Of a DNA stretch of 11,880 nt, positions 6,622 through 11,880 are shown piece after piece; position 1 is the stretch's first letter; each line of letters opens with the position of its first letter. Origin of the DNA: Anaerolineales bacterium (GTDB taxonomy: Bacteria; Chloroflexota; Anaerolineae; B4-G1; DUEL01). Location of the stretch: NCBI GenBank assembly GCA_015662065.1, contig DQUX01000031.1, positions 1 to 11,880 of the forward strand, in the 5' to 3' direction. Under the pieces are notes generated by a model. The model saw only the letters and a program-made list of their open reading frames with translations, did not search any database and was not told where the DNA came from. The position numbers were made by a program, and so were the translations under genes.

Positions 6622-7930
6622 CGACCGGGAGACCGGTGGGGAGATTTGCCCCCACTGCAAAGGGCTGGGCTACGTCCGCGCCGACGTGCCCGTGGGCCAC
6701 CCCGACTTCGGCCGGCTCCTCCCCTGCACCTGCCGCCTGGCGGAGATGAGCCGGCGCCGCCTCGCCCACCTGCGGGCCATCAGCAACCTGGAGACGCTGA
6801 AGGACATGACCTTCGACACCTTCGTGCCGGAGGTGCACGGTCTCCCACCGGAGAAGGCAGAAAGCCTCCGACAGGCGTATGAGGCGGCCCGCGGCTACGC
6901 CGAGAACCCCTCCGGCTGGCTGCTCCTCAAAGGGGGCTATGGCTGCGGCAAGACCCATCTGGCCGCCGCCATCGCCAACCGTTGCATCGAGCGAGGTCAG
7001 CCGGTCCTCTTCATCACCGTCCCCGATCTCCTCGATCACCTCCGGGCGACCTTCGCCCCCAGCAGCCCCACCGGCTACGACGAGCGGTTTGAGGAGGTGC
7101 GCGCCGCCCCCCTGCTGATCCTGGACGATCTCGGGACGGAAGCCCCCACCCCCTGGGCCCAGGAAAAGCTCTTCCAGATCCTCAACTACCGCTACGTCGC
7201 CCAACTGCCCACCGTCATCACCACCAACCACGAACTGGAGGAGATCCCTCTGCGAATCCGCTCCCGGCTGGCGGACCCCGCCGTCACGCGGGTCGTGGCG
7301 ATCCTGACCCCCGACTACCGGCAGGCCGTCCCCGCCGACCATTCCGACCTGAGCAGCCTCTTCCTGCACACCGATCAGACCTTCGAGAGCTTCGACCTGC
7401 GGAAGGGGGAGCTGCCCAAAGAGAAGGTGGAGAACCTGCAGCGGGCGTTGGAGATCGCCCGGGATTTCGCCGCGGACCCCGAGGGCTGGCTGGCCCTCAC
7501 TGGCCCCCACGGCTGCGGCAAGACCCACCTGGCCGCCGCCGTCGCCAACTACCGCGTTCGGCAGGGGTATCCGGCCCTCTTCGTGGTGGTGCCGGACCTG
7601 CTGGACCACCTGCGGGCCACCTTCAGCCCCCAGAGCGTGATCCCCTTCGACAAACGGTTCGAGGAGGTGCGGCGGGCTCCCCTCCTGATCCTGGACGACC
7701 TGGGGACCGAATCCGCCACCCCCTGGGCGCGGGAAAAGCTATACCAGATCTTCGACTACCGGTACAACGCCCGGCTGCCGACGGTCATCACCACCGCTAC
7801 ACCCATCGAGGAGCTCGACCCCCGGCTGGCGACCCGGATGCTGGATGCAGGCCGCTGCACCCTCTTTGCCATCCTGGCCTCTGCCTACCGGGGCGGCCCC
7901 CGGCGGCGTAAGAAGAGAAGGCGGGGCTAA
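6542..7930 (+). CDS. DnaC/IstB-like helicase loader with two tandem AAA+ modules
   Basis: This 462-residue protein begins with a short cysteine cluster, CPHC (36-39) and CTC (62-64), that may bind zinc, followed by two copies of a DnaC/IstB-type AAA+ ATPase module about 190 residues apart. Module 1 has Walker A GGYGCGKTH (131-139), Walker B LLILDDLG (191-198), sensor TTN (227-229) and RIRSRL (238-243). Module 2 has GPHGCGKTH (321-329), LLILDDLG (381-388), TTA in place of TTN (417-419) and RLATRM (428-433). The C-terminus is very basic. Such ATPases load DnaB onto single-stranded DNA; single-module forms are about 250 residues, so this is a fused duplication. The ATG at 6542 has GGGGAG 6 nt upstream; a GTG at 6527 is an alternative. 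It overlaps the DnaD-like gene by 80 nt. Helicase loading is inferred from family and neighbours. Confidence 0.9.
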   Translation: MKRLGEIEREIAVATSRESTASSSNTDDRETGGEICPHCKGLGYVRADVPVGHPDFGRLLPCTCRLAEMSRRRLAHLRAISNLETLKDMTFDTFVPEVHGLPPEKAESLRQAYEAARGYAENPSGWLLLKGGYGCGKTHLAAAIANRCIERGQPVLFITVPDLLDHLRATFAPSSPTGYDERFEEVRAAPLLILDDLGTEAPTPWAQEKLFQILNYRYVAQLPTVITTNHELEEIPLRIRSRLADPAVTRVVAILTPDYRQAVPADHSDLSSLFLHTDQTFESFDLRKGELPKEKVENLQRALEIARDFAADPEGWLALTGPHGCGKTHLAAAVANYRVRQGYPALFVVVPDLLDHLRATFSPQSVIPFDKRFEEVRRAPLLILDDLGTESATPWAREKLYQIFDYRYNARLPTVITTATPIEELDPRLATRMLDAGRCTLFAILASAYRGGPRRRKKRRRG

Positions 7931-7955
7931 AGGAGAGGCGGATTATGGACAATGT

Positions 7956-8048
7956 CGGAGAGAACTCGTGGCGCAAGACCTTCTGGCAGTCTCCCTCTTG
8001 AGTGTTGCTGGAGAATGGGGTATCCTAGTCGCCCGCCAGAACTCTCCG
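7956..8048 (+). other. Nested inverted repeats in intergenic region, possible structured RNA
   Basis: The gap between the loader gene and the threonine aldolase gene (7931-8205) holds no credible gene. Within it, CGGAGAG (7956-7962) pairs with CTCTCCG (8042-8048), and TTCTGGC (7981-7987) pairs with GCCAGAA (8035-8041), the two right arms being adjacent. TCTCC (7990-7994) can pair with GGAGA (8010-8014) inside. The nesting is suggestive, but loops are long and alternative pairings exist among the GGAGA/TCTCC copies. It lies upstream of the promoter at 8076, so it is not part of the aldolase leader. Confidence 0.25.
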
Positions 8049-8075
8049 GGTTCCCCCCACGCGTGCGGGCGGACG

Positions 8076-8103
8076 TTGACTTGCCGGTGTGGGCGGCTAT
8101 AAT
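8076..8103 (+). promoter_or_regulatory. Promoter for threonine aldolase-mutL
   Basis: TTGACT (8076-8081) and TATAAT (8098-8103) are separated by 16 nt, close to the sigma70 consensus. The predicted start near 8110 gives a leader of about 95 nt. Inside the leader AGAAAAGC (8161-8168) faces GCTTTCT (8175-8181), a small imperfect hairpin of unknown relevance. No riboswitch was recognised. Confidence 0.75.
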
Positions 8104-8205
8104 TTGAGCATCCGGAGGCCGGGCGGGAAGGTGGACCACCGCCTGGTTCTTCCGGTTTCAAGAAAAGCACAGGCGCTTTCTCGCGACTTGACAGGAGAAT
8201 GAAGA

Positions 8206-9237
8206 ATGAGGGTGATCGACCTGCGCAGCGACACGGTGACCCACCCGACCCCGGAGATGCGGGAGGCGATGTACCGGGCGGAGGTGGGGGACGACGTCTT
8301 CAGGGAGGACCCCACTGTCAACCGGCTGGAGGAGATGGCTGCGGAGCGGTTAGGAAGGGAGGCGGGACTGTTCGTCGCCAGCGGCACGATGGGGAACCTG
8401 GTGGCGCTCCTCACCCACTGCGGACGAGGGGATGAGGCCATCGTGGGGGACCGGAGCCACACCTTTCTCTTCGAGCAGGGCGGGATGGCGGCGCTGGGCG
8501 GCATCACCCCTCGGCCCGTCCCCAACCAGCCCGACGGAACCCTCCGCCTGACGGACATCGAGGAGGCGATCCGGGAGGACAACGTCCACTTCCCCCGTAC
8601 CCGGTTGGTCTGCCTGGAAAACACTCACAATATGTGCAACGGCACGCCGCTGACACCAGAGTACACCGCGCAGGTGGCCCGGCTGGCCCACGCCCGCGGC
8701 CTGCGGGTCCATCTGGACGGGGCGCGGATCTTCAACGCGGCGGCGGCGTTAGGGGTGGACGTGCGGGAATTGGTGCAGGAGGTGGACTCGGTGATGTTCT
8801 GCCTCTCCAAGGGGCTGTGCGCGCCGGTGGGATCGCTCCTCTGCGGCGACACCGACTTCATCGCCGGGGCACGGCGGGCGCGGAAGGTCGTGGGAGGCGG
8901 AATGCGACAGGCGGGGGTCCTGGCGGCGGCAGGGATCGTCGCCCTGGAGCGGATGACCGACCGGCTGGCGGAGGACCACGCGCGGGCCAGGCGACTGGCG
9001 GAGGGACTGGCCCAGATCTCAGGGGTGGAGGTCGCTCCGGTGAGCACCAACATCCTCTACTTCTCGATCACCGATGAGGTAGGCAGGACGCCGGAGGAGC
9101 TCGTAGACGGACTGATGGAGCGGGGGGTGTTGCTGCTGGGGCGGGAGAACGGTCGCTTCCGGGCGGTGACCCATTACTGGATCACGGATGAGGACATCGA
9201 CCGGGTTCTTCGGGCGATGGAAGAGGTCCTCGCTTGA
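8206..9237 (+). CDS. ltaE: Low-specificity L-threonine aldolase
   Basis: This PLP enzyme cleaves L-threonine or L-allo-threonine to glycine and acetaldehyde in the cytosol. The 343-residue length is typical. Landmarks are the family start DLRSDTVTHPTPEMREAM (5-22), VGDDVFREDPTVNRLE (27-42), SGTMGN (59-64), HLDGARIFNAA (169-179) with the cofactor-contacting D171, and CLSKGLCAPVGS (199-210), in which K202 should form the Schiff base. The ATG at 8206 has AGGAGA about 7 nt upstream; a nearby ATG at 8199 opens a different, short frame and is rejected. Its stop codon lies 13 nt before the mutL start, so the two are probably one operon, although no functional link between them is obvious. Exact stereochemical preference cannot be read from the sequence. 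Confidence 0.95.
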   Translation: MRVIDLRSDTVTHPTPEMREAMYRAEVGDDVFREDPTVNRLEEMAAERLGREAGLFVASGTMGNLVALLTHCGRGDEAIVGDRSHTFLFEQGGMAALGGITPRPVPNQPDGTLRLTDIEEAIREDNVHFPRTRLVCLENTHNMCNGTPLTPEYTAQVARLAHARGLRVHLDGARIFNAAAALGVDVRELVQEVDSVMFCLSKGLCAPVGSLLCGDTDFIAGARRARKVVGGGMRQAGVLAAAGIVALERMTDRLAEDHARARRLAEGLAQISGVEVAPVSTNILYFSITDEVGRTPEELVDGLMERGVLLLGRENGRFRAVTHYWITDEDIDRVLRAMEEVLA

Positions 9238-9250
9238 GAGAGCACGGGTC

Positions 9251-10897
9251 GTGAACACGCCACCCATCATCCAGGTCCTCTCCCCCGAGGTCGCCGAACG
9301 GATCGGAGCCGGCGAGGTGGTGGAACGGCCCGCCTCGGTGGTGAAGGAGCTGATCGAGAACAGCCTGGACGCCGGAGCCACCGCCGTCAGCGTGGAGGTC
9401 CGGGATGGGGGCCTCTCCCTTATCCGCGTCTCCGACGACGGCTGCGGGATGTCCCGCGCCGACGCCCCCCGCGCCCTGGAGCGGTTCGCCACCAGCAAGA
9501 TCCACTCCCTGGAGGACCTGGAGGCCATCGTCACCCTGGGCTTCCGCGGTGAGGCTCTCTCCTCTATCGCCGCCGTCGCCCGATTGGAGATCCTCACCCG
9601 CGCCCAAGAGGAGCTGGAGGGGACCCGGCTCCGGGCCGAGGGGGGGGAGGTCGCGGTCGATCCGGCGGCCAGCCCCGTGGGTACCAGCGTCACCGTGCGC
9701 GATCTCTTCTACAACGCCCCCGCCCGCCGCAAGTTCCTCAAGTCCCCGATGCGGGAGGGGGAGTTGGTTCGCCAGATGGTGGTTCGCTACTCCCTGGCCT
9801 ACCCCGCCGTCGCCTTCCGGCTGGTGGTCAACGGGCGGGAGAGGTACGTAGCGCCGCCAGCCACTCCCCTGGAGCGGGTTGGCACTGCGCTGGGGCGGGA
9901 GGTGGCGGCGGAGATGGTGGAGATGGCCTGGGAGGCGGCCGACCTGCGCATCTGGGGTTACGTCAGTCGGCCCACCGTCGGGCGGCGGGACCGGCGGGGT
10001 CAGTTTTTCTTCATCAACGGAAGGCCGGTCCGCTCGGGTCTCCTGGCGGTGATGTTGGAGCGGCCTTATGGAGGGCGGCTGCCCCCCGAGCGCCGTCCCT
10101 TAGCGGTGGTCCACATCCGGCTGGACCCCCATCTGGTGGATGTCAATGTCCATCCGCGCAAGGCGGAGGTGCGGTTGAGCCAGGAGCGGTCGGTCTACGG
10201 GGCGGTGACCCGGGCGGTGGAGGCGGCGCTGGCTCCCTATCCCCGCCGCGAGGAGGCCTTCCCTGCGCTGGAGTGGCCCTTCGCCGAGGTCCCGGTGGAA
10301 CCGGAGGCGGTGCGGGAGGGCCGGGCGGAGTACATCGCCGGGCGGCTGGAGCCGATGGGACAGTTGAACAACGCCTACATCGTGGCCCGGGGGCGGGAGG
10401 GGCTGGTGGTGGTGGATCAGCACGGGGCGCACGAGCAGGTGCTCTTCGAGCGGTTGCTGGGTGGGGAGGGGGGCTGCCCCTTGAGCCCGCCAGCGCGGAT
10501 CGAGCTGACGGCGCGGGAAGCGGAGTTGCTGGGGCCTTACTCAACGGCGCTGGCCGACCTGGGGATGGAGGTGGAGTCTTTCGGGGGGCGCGCCTTCCTG
10601 ATCCGCAGCCTCCCGGCCCCGCTGGCGGGAGGCGACCCGAGGGCGCTTCTGGAGGCGGTGCTGGAGGAACTTCCCGCCTGTCGGCGGTTGGAGCCGGAGG
10701 GAGTACGGGAGCGGCTGGCGATGAAGATGGCCTGCACGGCGGCGGTCAAAGCGGGGGACGTTCTGACCACCGAGCAAATGCAGGCCCTGCTGGACGAGTT
10801 GACCACCGCCTGGTCCCCCGCCACCTGTCCCCATGGCCGCCCCGCCTTCGTGCTGTTGACCGTCGAGGAGCTGGAGCGGCGGTTTATGCGGCGGTAG
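9251..10897 (+). CDS. mutL: DNA mismatch repair protein MutL (endonuclease type)
   Basis: MutL couples mismatch recognition by MutS to strand incision or excision. The 548-residue protein has an N-terminal GHKL ATPase (about 1-330): ERIGAGEVVERPASVVKEL (16-34) with catalytic E36 in LIENSLDAGAT, SDDGCGM (61-67), FATSKI (79-84), GFRGEAL (97-103) and VDVNVHPRKAEVR (296-308). The linker is short (about 330-360). The C-terminal domain has the endonuclease-type elements DQHGAHEQVLFE (389-400, consensus DQHA-x2-E-x4-E with Ala replaced by Gly), ACTAAVKAGD (494-503), CPHGRP (526-531) and FMR (545-547), so it is probably a nicking MutL like those of bacteria lacking MutH. I start at GTG 9251 because it gives the usual N-terminus; the frame extends upstream into the aldolase gene, but that sequence is not MutL-like. 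The ribosome site is modest (GAGAG). No mutS is in the window. Confidence 0.96.
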   Translation: MNTPPIIQVLSPEVAERIGAGEVVERPASVVKELIENSLDAGATAVSVEVRDGGLSLIRVSDDGCGMSRADAPRALERFATSKIHSLEDLEAIVTLGFRGEALSSIAAVARLEILTRAQEELEGTRLRAEGGEVAVDPAASPVGTSVTVRDLFYNAPARRKFLKSPMREGELVRQMVVRYSLAYPAVAFRLVVNGRERYVAPPATPLERVGTALGREVAAEMVEMAWEAADLRIWGYVSRPTVGRRDRRGQFFFINGRPVRSGLLAVMLERPYGGRLPPERRPLAVVHIRLDPHLVDVNVHPRKAEVRLSQERSVYGAVTRAVEAALAPYPRREEAFPALEWPFAEVPVEPEAVREGRAEYIAGRLEPMGQLNNAYIVARGREGLVVVDQHGAHEQVLFERLLGGEGGCPLSPPARIELTAREAELLGPYSTALADLGMEVESFGGRAFLIRSLPAPLAGGDPRALLEAVLEELPACRRLEPEGVRERLAMKMACTAAVKAGDVLTTEQMQALLDELTTAWSPATCPHGRPAFVLLTVEELERRFMRR

Positions 10898-10981
10898 GCC
10901 GTCCACGAATTGGCCTCGCAGGCTCCCGTCACCCACGTGTATACCCGCCATTTGTGTGTTCGCGGCTGATTCGTGGACGGC
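10898..10981. repeat. 13-bp inverted repeat flanking 58 nt, downstream of mutL
   Basis: GCCGTCCACGAAT (10898-10910) is repeated perfectly in inverse orientation as ATTCGTGGACGGC (10969-10981), starting directly after the mutL stop. Between the arms is a small hairpin, GCCT-CGC-AGGC (10913-10923), and words such as ATTTGTGTG and TTCGCGG that resemble the right arm. Together with ATCCGTGTCTT and ATCTGCGTCCT at 11058-11079, these look like degenerate 10-11-nt units of an intergenic repeat family. Extra copies in the genome are expected but cannot be seen here. No transposase is present. Confidence 0.6.
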
Positions 10982-11009
10982 TACGACCAAATCACCCCAC
11001 GCAGAGAAA

Positions 11010-11040
11010 GAGGCCCAGCCGCCTCAGGCAGCCGGGCCTC
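11010..11040 (-). terminator. Rho-independent terminator for the nitrilase-like gene
   Basis: GAGGCCC (11010-11016) pairs with GGGCCTC (11034-11040) around a loop that contains a small inner GCC-TCA-GGC stem. Read on the minus strand the hairpin is followed by TTTCTCT, a U-rich tract, so it faces the nitrilase-like gene, ending about 38 nt after its stop codon. On the plus strand the tail is only CTCTATCC, so termination of mutL transcripts here would be weaker. Confidence 0.7.
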
Positions 11041-11077
11041 CTCTATCCGTCAATTCAATCCGTGTCTTATCTGCGTC

Positions 11078-11880
11078 CTAATACTTCCTCACCACCGCCC
11101 GGTACGCCGTCGGCTGGCGGCACTGGAGGATCTGGGATTCCTCCCGTACCCGCCGCACCTCATCCAGATCGATCTTCGCCACCGCGTACCCCTCGATGGG
11201 CTCGTCCACCGTCGCGCGGATGCGCCCCCGGGGGCCGATGATGGCGCTCTGCCCGAAGAAGGTGTAAGAAGGCTCCGCCCCCACCCGGTTGGCCGCCGCC
11301 ACGAAGACGCCGTTCTCGTAGGCCCGGGCCAACAGGTAGGTCCGCCACTCTGCCAGGTGGGGCTCCTCCCAATCGGCCAGCACCGCCAACACCTCCGCCC
11401 CCTCCAGCACCAGGCTCCGCGCCACCTCCGGGAAGGTCAGGTCCCACCCGATCATCAGACCCACCGTCCCGAAGTCGGTCTCAAAGGGGAGGATGCGGAA
11501 GCCGGCGCGGAAGGCCATCCGCTCTTCGCCGCGCAGGTGGACCTTGTGGTACTGGCCGGTGACCTCCCCATCCGGCCCCACCAGCACGGCAGAATTGTAG
11601 ACAATGCTCTCCACCTTCTCTTTCGTCGCCATCCCGAAGGCCACGTGGACGCCATACTCGGCCGCCCGCTGGCCGATGATGTTGACCGCCGGGCCGGGCA
11701 CCAACTGGGCCATCTGGGGAAAGCGGGGTCCCGCCTCGTAGCCGGTGGTCGCCAGCTCGGGGAAGATGATCAGGTCCACCGGTTGCTCGGTGGCGATCCG
11801 GCGGATGGACTCCCCCATCTTGATCAGGTTCTCCTCCATCTTCCCCAACTGAGGCTCCATCTGCACGACGGCTACCGTGA
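11078..11880 (-). CDS. Nitrilase-superfamily protein lacking the catalytic cysteine (5' end outside window)
   Basis: This alpha-beta-beta-alpha carbon-nitrogen hydrolase homologue is open to the right edge. Upstream codons read TVAVVQME, the usual start strand of the family, so the true start lies beyond 11880. Numbering from the in-frame GTG at 11866, the catalytic glutamate E37 (FPELATTGYE) and lysine K108 (YHKVHLRGEE) are present. The nucleophile position in GLMIGWDLTFPE, however, is glycine (G140, codon GGG at 11449-11447) where the family has cysteine (usually IC-x-D). A cysteine codon would need two base changes to become GGG, so a single base error does not explain it. The rest of the fold, including the C-terminal AIIGPRGRI segment, is intact, which suggests a folded pseudoenzyme or a different chemistry. 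It is convergent with mutL. Natural substrates of the active relatives include amides, nitriles and N-carbamoyl compounds. Confidence 0.9.
   Translation of the reverse strand, partial: TVAVVQMEPQLGKMEENLIKMGESIRRIATEQPVDLIIFPELATTGYEAGPRFPQMAQLVPGPAVNIIGQRAAEYGVHVAFGMATKEKVESIVYNSAVLVGPDGEVTGQYHKVHLRGEERMAFRAGFRILPFETDFGTVGLMIGWDLTFPEVARSLVLEGAEVLAVLADWEEPHLAEWRTYLLARAYENGVFVAAANRVGAEPSYTFFGQSAIIGPRGRIRATVDEPIEGYAVAKIDLDEVRRVREESQILQCRQPTAYRAVVRKY

Noticed and set aside
7250..7480. Frameshift or gene fusion error joining two loader genes
   Set aside because: The frame is continuous, the linker reads as the normal N-terminal part of a second module (TFESF, LPKEKVENLQ), and there is no internal ribosome site or start at the boundary.
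7956..8048. Possible tRNA-Sec gene, considered because selA is present
   Set aside because: The outer stem length was tempting, but there is no T-loop consensus, no UCA anticodon in a proper loop and no CCA or acceptor arrangement.
10273..11241. 322-codon plus-strand frame overlapping the end of mutL, the gap and the nitrilase-like gene
   Set aside because: It is Gly/Ala/Arg-rich and crosses two well-supported genes, the inverted repeat and the terminator; there is no family signal.

Overview
The window is high-GC bacterial chromosome, strongly GC-biased at third codon positions, with dense gene packing and no tRNA, rRNA, CRISPR or intact insertion sequence that I can see. The combination of a dnaB helicase gene followed by a Chloroflexota-style DnaD-domain gene and a tandem-AAA DnaC-like gene, with a BFN/DUF151 gene in front, points to the phylum Chloroflexota (Anaerolineae-like). 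This is inference from gene style, not a measured placement.

Left part (about 1-3800, minus strand). One apparent transcription unit reads right to left: a broken MNT/HepT-like toxin-antitoxin relic (3788-3463), selA for selenocysteine synthesis (3448-2039), an intact MNT nucleotidyltransferase gene (2035-1715) overlapping a HEPN-domain gene (1731-1306), and an M24-family (Xaa-Pro peptidase-like) gene (1248-28). A good sigma70-type promoter lies exactly in front of the relic, so the relic's leader may now be the start of the selA transcript. Two MNT/HEPN-type modules therefore flank selA, one intact and one collapsed by deletion.

Middle part (about 3800-7930, plus strand). A divergent promoter with a TATAAT -10 box and a roughly 170-nt leader precedes a BFN/DUF151 gene, then dnaB, a DnaD-domain gene and a DnaC/IstB-like gene. 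The last carries two complete AAA+ modules in one chain. The four genes are almost contiguous, and the last two overlap by 80 nt in different frames. They look like a helicase plus helicase-loading cassette, with the BFN protein as a co-transcribed partner of unknown role.

Right part (about 7930-11880). A 275-nt intergenic stretch contains nested inverted repeats and a clear promoter (TTGACT-16-TATAAT). It is followed by a low-specificity threonine aldolase gene and mutL (endonuclease-type). mutL converges on a minus-strand nitrilase-superfamily gene that runs off the right edge. The two are separated by a 13-bp inverted repeat and a terminator hairpin facing the nitrilase gene. That nitrilase homologue has glycine where the catalytic cysteine should be, and is probably a pseudoenzyme.

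Most noteworthy points: the Cys-to-Gly nitrilase, the MNT/HepT deletion relic whose promoter appears to drive selA, the intact MNT-HEPN pair inserted in the selA unit, and the tandem-AAA loader in the replication cassette. I did not find a wholly new system that the sequence alone can prove.
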